Notes: generated by a model from the sequence alone, not told the origin. Shown: positions 50,176-58,777, counted from the stretch's first letter. The stretch: DNA of 64,000 bases from Actinomycetota bacterium (GCA_016235065.1 JACRMB010000007.1:62001-126000); one strand, 5' to 3'. Numbers and translations are program-made.

Positions 50176-51777
50176 ATGTCTTCTCCAGTAAAAAACAAGC
50201 TTTCCATTTATCTGATCAAAAGCGAATACCAAGACGCTGAAGTGATTGTTGATGATATTGACAATCTGGAGAAGCTGGAGATCAGCGAGGGTTTAACGCT
50301 CTATTATGGCGACTCCCATACCTATCGGCCAGGCTGGGTCGGGAAATTTTTTAGAGACAGTGTTCCTGATGAAGCTGCCATCTTCAATGCCTCTTCTAAA
50401 GCGCTTCTAATGGTAGAAGTCGATATCGCCGGTAAAAAGAGAATCTTTTGCATTTCGTTCGGTCAGGGTCGGCACATCATGCAATCGGGTGCATGGGAGG
50501 AAAGTTTTGGGCTTAAAGTGACCTTGAATGCCATTGATCCGAATAATCTGCGGAGCATCGAGAAGACGAATATGTCATCAGTTCCAAAGCATGCAAGCGA
50601 ACAGATAAGCCGGGATGGCGCAGCCGCCGATTTTGGAATTGATATTGAGCAAGATCTTGTCAGGGCGGTAACCGGAAAATCAAAAGAGGAACTATTTGGG
50701 CTGACGATCACGGGAAAAGACAGCTTACAATCCTCGGTAAAAATAGATATATCAAATGTCAAAGAATTTCTGATCGCTTGTTTCAACAAATCTCAGAGCG
50801 ATGATTATAAGAAAGATTTTGGATGGATAGACCAGATTTCGGAAATCAAAGATCCGCACCTGGTTGATGAGTTAAATGGCGAGCTGGTAAATAGAATCCG
50901 GGCAATTGAGCTTGAAAAGACTTGGATTGCTGTGCCGCAAATCATCGAGTGGGAAGATGTTGCGGGATTCAAATATCGAAATAGTATTCGAGACCAGAAT
51001 GAGGATGACATTAGCCTACCGGCATTCCTCGAATCTTTAACGGCAACGGCAAGGGAAGATGTTTCTCTAGAGCTGTTGAAAAGCAGGAAGGTATATTGCT
51101 TTAGTGCAAGCACAGACCAACTGCTCCATAGGTGGCCCATCTATAACTGCATTTATTCTGAAATCAGCATAAGCGGGAAAACATATTTGCTTAACAATGG
51201 TAAGTGGTATCAAATCAATGACGATTTCGCAGCCAAAGTAAATTCAGACTTCGAGGTATTGAGAGACGCGGGATCTACCCTTTCCTTCCCAGATTGTGGC
51301 AATGAAAGGGAAGATGTATACAACCAAAGAGTGGCAGCTGAAAATGGCATGCGCTGTTTGGATAGTGATAACGTCATTTATGGTGGGGGCTACAGCAGAA
51401 TCGAATTTTGCGATCTTCTGACAAGAGACAAGCAAATCGTACATGTTAAGAAGTATGGAGGTTCATCCGTACTTAGCCATTTGTTTTCACAAGCAGTAGT
51501 TTCCGGCGAAGCATTTCTAAGCGCCGAGGAATTTCGAGAGAAACTAAATGAGAAGCTGGAGGGGGCATATAAACTGGACGACCCGTCTACGAAACCTGAC
51601 CCAGCAGATTATGAAATAATTTTCGGAGTAATAAGCAAATCTACCGCGGCGCTAGAGCTACCTTTCTTTAGCAAAGTCACATTGCGAAATGCGAAGATAA
51701 GATTGGAAGCGTTCGGCTTCAAGAGGATTTCGTTGGCAAAAATTCAACATATCGAAGGTGAGGCTGACATCGAATAA
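50176..51777 (+). CDS. TIGR04141/DUF6119 family sporadically distributed protein
   Basis: 533 residues, ATG start. The N-terminus (KLSIYLIKSEYQDAEVIVDD, then GWVGKFFRD, AIFNASSKALLMVEVDIAGK, ISFGQGRHIM) matches this family, which appears patchily in defence and mobile contexts. The middle contains DLVRAVTGKSKEELFGLTIT and the C-terminus IHVKKYGGSSVLSHLFSQAV-like nuclease-like segments (VHVKKYGGS with acidic residues upstream YSRIEFCDLL), which could be a PD-(D/E)XK-related core. Function unknown. Confidence 0.8.
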   Translation: MSSPVKNKLSIYLIKSEYQDAEVIVDDIDNLEKLEISEGLTLYYGDSHTYRPGWVGKFFRDSVPDEAAIFNASSKALLMVEVDIAGKKRIFCISFGQGRHIMQSGAWEESFGLKVTLNAIDPNNLRSIEKTNMSSVPKHASEQISRDGAAADFGIDIEQDLVRAVTGKSKEELFGLTITGKDSLQSSVKIDISNVKEFLIACFNKSQSDDYKKDFGWIDQISEIKDPHLVDELNGELVNRIRAIELEKTWIAVPQIIEWEDVAGFKYRNSIRDQNEDDISLPAFLESLTATAREDVSLELLKSRKVYCFSASTDQLLHRWPIYNCIYSEISISGKTYLLNNGKWYQINDDFAAKVNSDFEVLRDAGSTLSFPDCGNEREDVYNQRVAAENGMRCLDSDNVIYGGGYSRIEFCDLLTRDKQIVHVKKYGGSSVLSHLFSQAVVSGEAFLSAEEFREKLNEKLEGAYKLDDPSTKPDPADYEIIFGVISKSTAALELPFFSKVTLRNAKIRLEAFGFKRISLAKIQHIEGEADIE

Positions 51778-51944
51778 AGCCGCTAATTAGGCCGGCAACT
51801 GTGCAGTCCCTTTTGGAACCGATTCAGAACTGAGAATTCAGAGTTTGAATATCGTTACTCCCACGTTCACGAATTTCATTATTTGAAAAAAGACCTATTT
51901 GAGGCAATCCTTATACTCTTATCTATATCTTTTTTGGCATTTCT

Positions 51945-52862
51945 TTGAATCCGACCAATGATCCCATGAATGAAGAAACGAAAAAATTGATGAAGCAAAG
52001 CCTGCCGTACAGAGTTCTGTATGATGATCTCCCATCGAAGGATCATGAGACCGAAGTTTTGCAACAGTTTCTTTCACGATTGCAAATTCGGTATCGTAAT
52101 ATCGAAAAACGCGAATGTCCTGATTTTTTCATTCATTGCGAAGATACATCAGCAAAGATTGTGATCGGATGTGAAATTACAGATTATTATTGGGATGGCA
52201 AAGCGGGTTCGACAGAAGCTCAATTCTTACATCAATGGAAAGCACTTGCAAAAAGCTTGAGACATGGGCTCGATGAAAGAGGAGGGAAAGAGAGATTTAT
52301 ATACGGTGCCGTTCATTTCAGGCATCCAACTTGGGATGTCCTGAAAAGAATAGATTGCGATCAACTTATCCAAGAAATAATCGGTTTGGTTGCGCGGCAA
52401 CCCATTTTCGCCAGGTTGACCATTGACAACTTCACTGCATCAGAACCAAATCTGCAACAACATGTCGATCATATTTACTTGAAAGACACTGACGGAGAAG
52501 AAGGCGTCCTATGGTGGCCTGCACATCTCCAATCCGGAGAAATTAGGTCGTGTGAAGAAAGACTCGAAGAGATTATCCATAGCAAGAATCAAAAGGCCTT
52601 GAATTACGACTGGAGTGATTCAGACGAACAATGGTTATTAATCTACGCTGGAGCAAAAAGTCTTGCTGACACGGTCATTTCCGTGAAAGATGGTTTTGAG
52701 GATGACATTAAGACATCCGGGTTCACTCGAATTTATCTTTGGGATAAATTCATGGAGTCAATTTCGGAGATTTATCCAAACAAAATTGGCATATGGTCTG
52801 CAACTACGAAAAACCTTTATCGACGAAATTATCCTCCTGCTGTGAGACGCTTCGTGGTATGA
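51945..52862 (+). CDS. PD-(D/E)XK-like nuclease of unknown family
   Basis: 305 residues. KRECPDFFIHCEDTSAKIVI followed by GCEITDYY has the spacing E..PDF...G.EiT of restriction-endonuclease-like folds, with LHQWKALAKSLRHGLDERGG forming the following helix. The catalytic lysine is not evident, so activity is uncertain. The C-terminus is mixed alpha/beta (WLLIYAGAKSLADTVISVKD). TTG 51945 or ATG 51966 may be the start. Follows the TIGR04141 gene by 167 bases. Confidence 0.55.
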   Translation: MNPTNDPMNEETKKLMKQSLPYRVLYDDLPSKDHETEVLQQFLSRLQIRYRNIEKRECPDFFIHCEDTSAKIVIGCEITDYYWDGKAGSTEAQFLHQWKALAKSLRHGLDERGGKERFIYGAVHFRHPTWDVLKRIDCDQLIQEIIGLVARQPIFARLTIDNFTASEPNLQQHVDHIYLKDTDGEEGVLWWPAHLQSGEIRSCEERLEEIIHSKNQKALNYDWSDSDEQWLLIYAGAKSLADTVISVKDGFEDDIKTSGFTRIYLWDKFMESISEIYPNKIGIWSATTKNLYRRNYPPAVRRFVV

Positions 52863-52935
52863 ATGTAAATGAATCGTACAATGGAGCTTTTAAGAATAAT
52901 TACGACTCACCAGCAAATTGAGTTAGAGAGACATA

Positions 52936-53676
52936 ATGCCATTCTCTTCAGAAGTCAAAACCGAAGCGCTGACAAAGAGTGGTCGTCGCTGTTCTCTTTG
53001 TCTTAGATACAAGGGATTAAAGGTCGAAGTTCATCATATTGAGCCAGAGGCGGATACTCATAACAACACGCTTGGGAACGCAGTTTCGTTATGCTTTGAT
53101 TGTCATGCTGATGCCGGACACTATAACGCGAAGCACCCGCGCGGTAGCAAGTTCTCCCCTGCTGAAATACGTAAGCACAGAGATCGTCTCTGGAAGCTTG
53201 TCGCTGAAGGAAAGATTTTACCAGACGCGCCACTCGACGCCAGCTACCTAGAACTACTTCGTCGTGCTTTCGATCGCCCCGCTTTCAGCACGCCTTTCCG
53301 CCAAGAGGGTCGAATGGAGGATTTCGAGAAGGCCATTGACGATACGGTCCTGGTACTCAATACCGGGGTGCTAAGAACCCGGGATAACCAAGTCATCTCA
53401 GACATTGGATTCGGGAAGAGCTCGGTCTTGGATTCAAATTGGCAAGCGAGGCTAAATGACTTGGAGACGCAACTTTTGCAACTTCGCAGTTCCATAAATA
53501 GAGCGCTGGCCGATGGTCACATTAAATCGTGCGGTTCACACTGCTATTGTGGAGATAATGCCGCTATCGACGAGTTGGATCAGATAAGGGCAGATATTAT
53601 CGAAACACTAAATCTTCTTTTAGAGGAAGCAGGAATCAGGGGTATTCCAAACATGATTTGGCTGCGAAGGGGATAA
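52936..53676 (+). CDS. HNH endonuclease domain protein
   Basis: 246 residues. The HNH zinc-beta-alpha core is complete: CSLCLRYKGLKVEVHHIEPE, then NNTLGNAVSLCFDCHADAGH, with YNAKHPRGSKFSPAEIRKHR. Two CxxC pairs hold structural zinc. The C-terminal 140 residues are helical, with a CGSHCYCGD motif that could bind a second metal. A ribosome binding site AGAGAGA precedes the ATG. The HEPN-like gene follows two bases later, suggesting a functional pair. Confidence 0.87.
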   Translation: MPFSSEVKTEALTKSGRRCSLCLRYKGLKVEVHHIEPEADTHNNTLGNAVSLCFDCHADAGHYNAKHPRGSKFSPAEIRKHRDRLWKLVAEGKILPDAPLDASYLELLRRAFDRPAFSTPFRQEGRMEDFEKAIDDTVLVLNTGVLRTRDNQVISDIGFGKSSVLDSNWQARLNDLETQLLQLRSSINRALADGHIKSCGSHCYCGDNAAIDELDQIRADIIETLNLLLEEAGIRGIPNMIWLRRG

Positions 53677-53678
53677 GA

Positions 53679-54332
53679 TTGGTTTCTGGCAATAATCTTG
53701 CGGACAGGCTAATCGGTCAGCTTGACGCTCTCGTCGCGTTTCTCTCACTGGCTCATGAGGAAGTTTTTGATGTTGTGAGCTCCGAATATGACAGTTGGGT
53801 GCCCAAGGATCAGCAAGATACTCTGCCGGGTAACTTTGGCATATATCGCACGCAAATCAGCCATGCCGCACTCCTCCTCGGACTCTCCTATTTCGAGGCT
53901 TTTCTCTCAGATGTGGTGAGATTAGTTCTTCGGTCTCGCCCCGAGATTCTTCCGACGGACAAGAAGATCACATTCGGGCAGCTACTTGACATTGATTCAG
54001 AACATGACGTCCTCGGACTTCTCATAGAACGTGAAGTTCTTGACGTAATGTTCGGCTCGTTCGAGTCAATTGCCAGTTACTTCAAGAATCGACTAAATTT
54101 AGAGTGGCCAGTTTCCTCTGGCTTACGGGAAGCGAATTTAATCCGGAATTGCATCATTCATAATATGGCACGAGCTGATACGAGGTTAGTCGCAGCCGCA
54201 TCGGTTTGGACTGTTGGGCAAGAGATTGCTTTAATCCCGAGCGATGTCCATAACATCGGAATCGACGTTCGCCGTTTTGCACAGGATGTCTGGTCGCAGG
54301 TGGAACGCCAGTTGCCAATTACTTCTGATTGA
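53679..54332 (+). CDS. HEPN-like protein
   Basis: 217 residues, TTG start with AAGGGG six bases upstream; an in-frame TTG at 53658 would overlap the HNH gene. All-helical: HAALLLGLSYFEAFLSDVVR, then LREANLIRNCIIHNMARADT, which contains the HEPN motif R-x4-H (RNCIIH), the RNase site of many toxins and Abi proteins. Directly behind an HNH gene it may be the RNA-cleaving effector of a two-gene defence unit (inference). Last gene of the island. Confidence 0.78.
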   Translation: MVSGNNLADRLIGQLDALVAFLSLAHEEVFDVVSSEYDSWVPKDQQDTLPGNFGIYRTQISHAALLLGLSYFEAFLSDVVRLVLRSRPEILPTDKKITFGQLLDIDSEHDVLGLLIEREVLDVMFGSFESIASYFKNRLNLEWPVSSGLREANLIRNCIIHNMARADTRLVAAASVWTVGQEIALIPSDVHNIGIDVRRFAQDVWSQVERQLPITSD

Positions 54333-54395
54333 TCGAGAAATCGTCTGGCAAGAGTTGAACTATCATGGGCTGGAACTCAGTGAAATATAGCGTAA

Positions 54396-54481
54396 TTAAG
54401 CGGAAACCTGCTTCATTACTCGCTCCAGACGACTTAATATATTGACCTCAGAGTTCGAATAACGTTGCACCGCCTCCACCA
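54396..54481 (-). pseudogene. Displaced 3' end of the serine recombinase reading frame
   Basis: Read leftward through the repeat, the frame that continues the recombinase after GNKRLVEA gives VQRYSNSEVNILSRLERVMKQ-like residues and then a TAA stop at 54396-54398. The helix SEVNILSRLERVMKQ looks like genuine protein. In the excised circle this would restore a native recombinase C-terminus. Confidence 0.6.
54470..54481 (+). repeat. Right attachment core (12-bp direct repeat)
   Basis: Exact copy of the ssrA terminus CCGCCTCCACCA at the point where AT-rich island DNA changes back to chromosomal DNA. Confidence 0.85.
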
Positions 54482-54492
54482 TCTTCTCCTCT

Positions 54493-54517
54493 AAGAATGC
54501 CTCGCAGTGGCATTCTT
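54493..54517 (+). terminator. Hairpin, probable original ssrA terminator
   Basis: AAGAATGCC/GGCATTCTT, a 9-bp stem with a TCGCAGT loop, begins 12 bases after the right repeat. If the island is removed it would lie just after the tmRNA 3' end. The T-tract is short (TTCTTCTA). Confidence 0.65.
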
Positions 54518-54562
54518 CTACCCGAAAACTCGATAACCGGAGCGAATCGAAATTCAAGCCGG

Positions 54563-55492
54563 TTACTGGATGGCTCCGGATGATGAGTTCAAGCGATCCA
54601 TCAGCGCCTGCATATCGGCGACAGTAAGGCCTGATTTGTTCATGCCTGAGCTCATGAACGCCGCCATTGCGTTCGCCAGCCCGGTCGTGCCGGCATTGTT
54701 CTGCATCATCGTTCCGCCGCCCATCATGCTCATGCCGCCGCCCATTGCTACCGGCGTGTTTCCGCCCATCATGCCATTCATCATTCCATCAGAAGCGTCA
54801 TTCATCATGGCTGTTACCATGCCGGAGGAAGAGGGCATCCCAAGCATCATTGCGGACTCCATCATGCCCGCCATGACCATCCCATAATTCCGCATTTCCT
54901 GGGTCGCCCCGGCCCCGGAGCCCGGCATATTGGGATTCATCGGCATTGTTCTGAGAACGTCGCCCACCATGAAATATTGGCTCATCGCCATATTGGCGGC
55001 ATCTATATTATTAGCGGTCATGCCACCTGGCATGTCGCCGGCCATTGCTTGAGCCATGGCTGTGAGAGGGGTGATCTGGATTCCAGTAACCGAAGCGCCG
55101 CCGGATATCGAGGGCATAACGGCAGTCATCACGTCATTAGTGCCCATCGTCATCATTGAACCTGTGGCCTCGTCTGTATAAGTCCCGCCATTCATCGATA
55201 GCATCATGGGGCCCGAGTAGTCACTGATCGTCATGCTGAAATTACCCTGCGCATCTGTAGTGGCGCTGCCAAGTTGTTCACCTTTGGCGCCGTTGTTCAT
55301 GCCATAAGCCGTAACCATTCCGCCCTCCACCGGACCTTTGACTGCTGTGCCGCTGACCGTGATGTCTTCACCGACGCTGGTCGAGATCGCGGAGGTACTT
55401 TTGTTCTCTTCCCCGCAGCCGAACATGGCGAGCAGAAGGCCTATCACAAGAGTTAATAACAATAAATTCTTTGATATCAGGAATTTCTTCAT
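54563..55492 (-). CDS. Methionine-rich secreted lipoprotein
   Basis: 309 residues. A signal peptide ending in lipobox MFGC, then an Ig-like/carboxypeptidase-regulatory segment (VSGTAVKGPVEGGMVTAYGM, ATTDAQGNFSMTI). The rest is extraordinarily rich in Met, Gly, Ala and Asn: MNGMMGGNTPVAMGGGMSMM and TMMQNN are examples, and AMAQAMAGDMPGGM another. Met clusters bind Cu(I) or Ag(I) in exported copper-handling proteins, and a CopA-type ATPase lies 6 kb away, so periplasm-side copper binding is inferred. No known family assigned. Confidence 0.7.
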   Translation of the reverse strand: MKKFLISKNLLLLTLVIGLLLAMFGCGEENKSTSAISTSVGEDITVSGTAVKGPVEGGMVTAYGMNNGAKGEQLGSATTDAQGNFSMTISDYSGPMMLSMNGGTYTDEATGSMMTMGTNDVMTAVMPSISGGASVTGIQITPLTAMAQAMAGDMPGGMTANNIDAANMAMSQYFMVGDVLRTMPMNPNMPGSGAGATQEMRNYGMVMAGMMESAMMLGMPSSSGMVTAMMNDASDGMMNGMMGGNTPVAMGGGMSMMGGGTMMQNNAGTTGLANAMAAFMSSGMNKSGLTVADMQALMDRLNSSSGAIQ

Positions 55493-55620
55493 TCCAATGC
55501 TCCTTTAGTCACATCGTCAGGCTTCGTATATGTCCATCTCAGGCATATGATTCATCAAATAATGCAACCGTATTATTGTAGACTCATTATTAGGCTTTTC
55601 GTTCCTCCCCTAATGCTGCC

Positions 55621-56691
55621 ATGATGAAGATGCCAACGAGAATCCAGGCTCTCATCATCGCCACAACATTGACCGTGGCGGTGACAATAGGTTTTGTCGA
55701 CGTCTCCGGTTATCTCCCCGAGATCACAGTCTTTGCCCTTATACCCGTAATTGCCGGAACCTATTACCTCGGGTTCCGATTTGGCGTGTTTGTCGCCTTG
55801 ATCGCGGCTGCTTCCGAGTTTGTAGCCCACTTCATGCTGGGAGAGGGTGTACAGCATTTTGAGATTATTGCCAATACCACCTCGCACACGCTCATCTATA
55901 TTCTGACTGCCGCCCTGATTGCGAGACTGGTCAGACAACTTAGAACCATATCCAGCCTGGAAGAACAAAGAAGTAAAGACCTGGATCTAGCCAAGAAGGT
56001 ATATGGATCGGTTTTCACTCCCATTCCCAGCAGTTTCAAAGACCTTTCAATCGGCAGCAAGGTCGCCTTTGCCCGGGAGCTGGGAGGCGATTATTATTTT
56101 ATTGCTGACGTCGATGAGCAGCTCTTCATCTGTCTTGCTGACATTTCGGGGAAGAGCACGGCGGCGGCACTGTTTGCGGCTCTTCTGAATCAAAGCGTCA
56201 TCGAAGCACTCGAGCATACTTCGGATCTGACCGCACTTGTCAGCAGAGTCAATTCACATGTCGGCTCGGCCTTCCCCGAGGATATGTTCGTTACCATGTT
56301 CTGCGCTCTGATAAGTGAAGACGGCCTGGTTTATGTCAATGCGGGCCATCCGCCACCACTTCTCTACTCAAAACGGGGGGGAAACTCCAAGACGCTAATC
56401 AGCAACAAGCCCCTGCCGTTAGGCATTGATCTGGATCTTAATATCGCGCCGGTTAACGAACCATTCAGTCCTGGCGACATTCTTTTGGCTACTACCGACG
56501 GTATCATTGAAAGCCCTGCCTTCAGGGACAGACCCTATGAGAAGCTGAATGAGTTGCTGAGCCGAAACCTGTTCGCCGAAGCCCAGGAACTGGCAAACCA
56601 GGTTTTCGAAATGGCTGTGCCTGAGCTCAATTCCCAGCTTGATGACATCATAGTGATTTGTGTCAATCGGAATATCTCTCCGGGTCTTTAA
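55621..56691 (+). CDS. Membrane-anchored SpoIIE-type (PP2C) serine phosphatase
   Basis: 356 residues. Four or five N-terminal TM segments (IQALIIATTLTVAVTIGF, IPVIAGTYYLGFRFGVFVAL and others, residues 8-115), a short coiled-coil linker (RTISSLEEQRSKDLDLAKKV), then a PPM domain: ELGGDYYFIADVDEQLFICL, ADISGKSTAAALFAALL, VNAGHPPPLLYSKRGG and DILLATTDGIIESPAF, with the metal-binding aspartates. It would signal through an anti-sigma/anti-anti-sigma switch, but no such partner is nearby. Its 3' end overlaps the convergent ABC gene. Confidence 0.88.
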   Translation: MMKMPTRIQALIIATTLTVAVTIGFVDVSGYLPEITVFALIPVIAGTYYLGFRFGVFVALIAAASEFVAHFMLGEGVQHFEIIANTTSHTLIYILTAALIARLVRQLRTISSLEEQRSKDLDLAKKVYGSVFTPIPSSFKDLSIGSKVAFARELGGDYYFIADVDEQLFICLADISGKSTAAALFAALLNQSVIEALEHTSDLTALVSRVNSHVGSAFPEDMFVTMFCALISEDGLVYVNAGHPPPLLYSKRGGNSKTLISNKPLPLGIDLDLNIAPVNEPFSPGDILLATTDGIIESPAFRDRPYEKLNELLSRNLFAEAQELANQVFEMAVPELNSQLDDIIVICVNRNISPGL

Positions 56692-57508
56692 GAAAATCCT
56701 GACGGCATTTTTCGCGGTCAAAGTGGTACACGTGTCCCTGATAAGTAGTCGTGTATACGACGTCCTTAAGCTCCATCTGCATACCGCAGACAGGGTCACG
56801 CACCTTCTCCTCCAGATGGGGGTGTTGCTCGGAGAGGCGCCCGTCTTCCAGCCAAAGAACCCGGTCGGCGATATCCACGATGCGGGGGTCGTGGCTGACT
56901 ACAACCACAGCCTTGTCCTCTTCCCGTGCCAGATCGAAGAGCAGCATCATCACCTCGCGGCCTGCGAGGGAATCCAGATTACCGGTAGGTTCATCAGCCA
57001 GGATCATCGGCGGGTTGTTCGCCAAAGCCCGGGCAATCGCCACCCGCTGCTTTTCACCACCGGAAAGGTCAGCTGGCCGGTGGCTCATGCGATCCTGGAG
57101 CCCCAGGCGCTTCAGAAGCGATTGTGATTCCTGCTCGACGGAGGCGTCCGAGCGCCCGGTAAGATTCATGACCAGCGCCACATTTTCTATTGCCGAGAGA
57201 CTGGAAAGCAGATTAAACGCCTGAAAAATAAAGCCCACTTTCAACAGACGCAACCTCGCAAGCCGGTCGGCGTCAAGCCCACCCAGATCGTCGTTTCCTA
57301 TGATAACTCGGCCTGAAGTAGGCTGAAGCAGGCCTCCGGCCATGGAAAGCAGCGTTGTTTTGCCCGAGCCAGAAGGACCCATAATCAGCACGATCTCTCC
57401 AGGCGAAACCGCCAGGCTGACGTCATCGACCGCTCTCACCTGTGTGCGTCCCCGGCCATAGGTCCGGGAAACATTCTTTAATTCGAGCATGGTTGTGGCT
57501 TCAGTCAT
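56663..57508 (-). CDS. ABC transporter ATPase with C-terminal YHS domain
   Basis: 281 residues. The LolD/MacB-type ATPase spans residues 1-225: Walker A GPSGSGKTTLL, signature LSGGEKQRVAIARA, Walker B MILADEPTGNLD and H-loop VSHDPRIVD. A YHS/TRASH module is fused at the end: VRDPVCGMQMELKDVVYTTT and HVYHFDREKCRQDFLKDP, with metal-binding cysteines. The same module begins the CopA-like ATPase downstream, so both probably sense or receive the same metal. Overlaps the permease region by a two-base gap. Confidence 0.88.
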   Translation of the reverse strand: MTEATTMLELKNVSRTYGRGRTQVRAVDDVSLAVSPGEIVLIMGPSGSGKTTLLSMAGGLLQPTSGRVIIGNDDLGGLDADRLARLRLLKVGFIFQAFNLLSSLSAIENVALVMNLTGRSDASVEQESQSLLKRLGLQDRMSHRPADLSGGEKQRVAIARALANNPPMILADEPTGNLDSLAGREVMMLLFDLAREEDKAVVVVSHDPRIVDIADRVLWLEDGRLSEQHPHLEEKVRDPVCGMQMELKDVVYTTTYQGHVYHFDREKCRQDFLKDPERYSD

Positions 57509-57510
57509 GG

Positions 57511-58620
57511 TCAGGCCTTGAAGACGATCATGGGATCGATCTTATTGATCTTCCGGATGGGGATGTATGACGCCAGCACGCTCATCGAGAGCGCAGCCAG
57601 AAGGGCACTGGCGAAATGAATCCAGGAAAAACTGACGCTGATCTTGGCTACTGCCTGCATCACGATCCAGGCCACTCCGAACGAGGCCGCGGACCCGACC
57701 AGGAATCCGATGAGGCTGCTGATTACAGACTGCTTGAAAACAATGCCGTAGAGGTTGCGGCTGCCTGCCCCCACGGCTTTGAGTATTCCGTACTCCCGGT
57801 AGCGCTCAATTGTGGCGGAATAGACGACCAGGCCGACGATTGCCACCCCCGCCGCGAACGCGATCACAACCAGCACAGCCAGTATGGGGAGGAAGGCCTC
57901 GCGGATGACGGATGCATTATTCTCGGCGAATTTCTCCCTGCTGAAAACGGCCAGCTCGGGGTGGCTGTCCGCGATCTCGTTACTCACCTGTTGTGCTCGC
58001 GCAGGGTCGTTCAACTTCACCATTAAAAAACTGACACGCCCTGGACCCAGGAACTTGCCGGCCTCCTCCAGGTCTATAAACGCATACGGATTTATGATGA
58101 GGGTTGTCCCTCGCGAAACACCGACGATCTTATGCGGGACGCCTTCCAGGTCAATCGAATCGTTCAGCTTCAGACCGTTTTGCTTCATTATCGAACGGTC
58201 GAGAACTATCTCGCCGGGACCGGGAGGAGCCCGGCCCTCGGCGATGTCCCAGGGCCCGCCGACTCCCGTCCCGGTGTGATAGCCCACCACGGTCATGGTG
58301 TTCTCTCTGCCCCCGATGGGCACCAAAGTCGGACGGGAAATCAACGGATGGACCTCGGATACCCCATCTATTAGGGAGATCTCATCCGCAAGTGACAGCG
58401 GCACTATCGAGAATGTATGGAACATGTCCTTGGCGCCCGCCTGCGCCACCCAGAGGTCAGCGCCCACGTTATTTACATACGACGTCGATTGGTCCAGCGT
58501 GCCCTTGTAGATCCCCAACAGGGTCAGCATCAGCAGGATGGCTATGGCTACACCACCGACGCTGATGCCCAGCCTCGTCAGGTCGGAAAAAAGATTGCGC
58601 CTGGCAACAGGTACCCGCAA
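57511..58620 (-). CDS. FtsX-like ABC transporter permease
   Basis: 369 residues, DevC/MacB-like. N-terminal TM (RLGISVGGVAIAILLMLTLL), a large extracytoplasmic domain (residues 45-235; GADLWVAQAGAKDMFHTFSI, VVGYHTGTGVGGPWDIAEGR, IVLDRSIMKQ), then three TMs with RYREYGILKAVGAGSRNLYG as coupling helix. Works with the YHS-fused ATPase, whose start lies two bases after the permease stop. No separate periplasmic adaptor is visible; the cargo could be metal, lipid or a lipoprotein. Confidence 0.85.
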   Translation of the reverse strand: MRVPVARRNLFSDLTRLGISVGGVAIAILLMLTLLGIYKGTLDQSTSYVNNVGADLWVAQAGAKDMFHTFSIVPLSLADEISLIDGVSEVHPLISRPTLVPIGGRENTMTVVGYHTGTGVGGPWDIAEGRAPPGPGEIVLDRSIMKQNGLKLNDSIDLEGVPHKIVGVSRGTTLIINPYAFIDLEEAGKFLGPGRVSFLMVKLNDPARAQQVSNEIADSHPELAVFSREKFAENNASVIREAFLPILAVLVVIAFAAGVAIVGLVVYSATIERYREYGILKAVGAGSRNLYGIVFKQSVISSLIGFLVGSAASFGVAWIVMQAVAKISVSFSWIHFASALLAALSMSVLASYIPIRKINKIDPMIVFKA

Positions 58621-58777
58621 ACCACGTCCCTCCCGGTAGAAAATTCCTATTAAACGCGTTCATTGGTTGTCGGAACGAGTGGAGTGTTAATTACCCCGGG
58701 GAGCATGAGCACAAACGGGGGGCAGTGGATGAGCGGGTAGTTGACTGATTGGTCCCGTATTGGGGAATAAGAAACCC

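Larger units (their letters stand above)
35661..54481. mobile_element. Genomic island integrated at the 3' end of ssrA
   Basis: About 18.8 kb bounded by the direct repeat CCGCCTCCACCA, one copy being the ssrA terminus and the other at 54470-54481. Base composition is clearly AT-richer than on both sides from about 39 to 54 kb. Contents: serine recombinase and XRE regulator next to the left end, a replication-relaxation gene, and otherwise mostly predicted defence genes. No conjugation apparatus is visible, so it may be mobilised in trans. A hairpin just beyond the right repeat looks like the original ssrA terminator. Confidence 0.88.
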
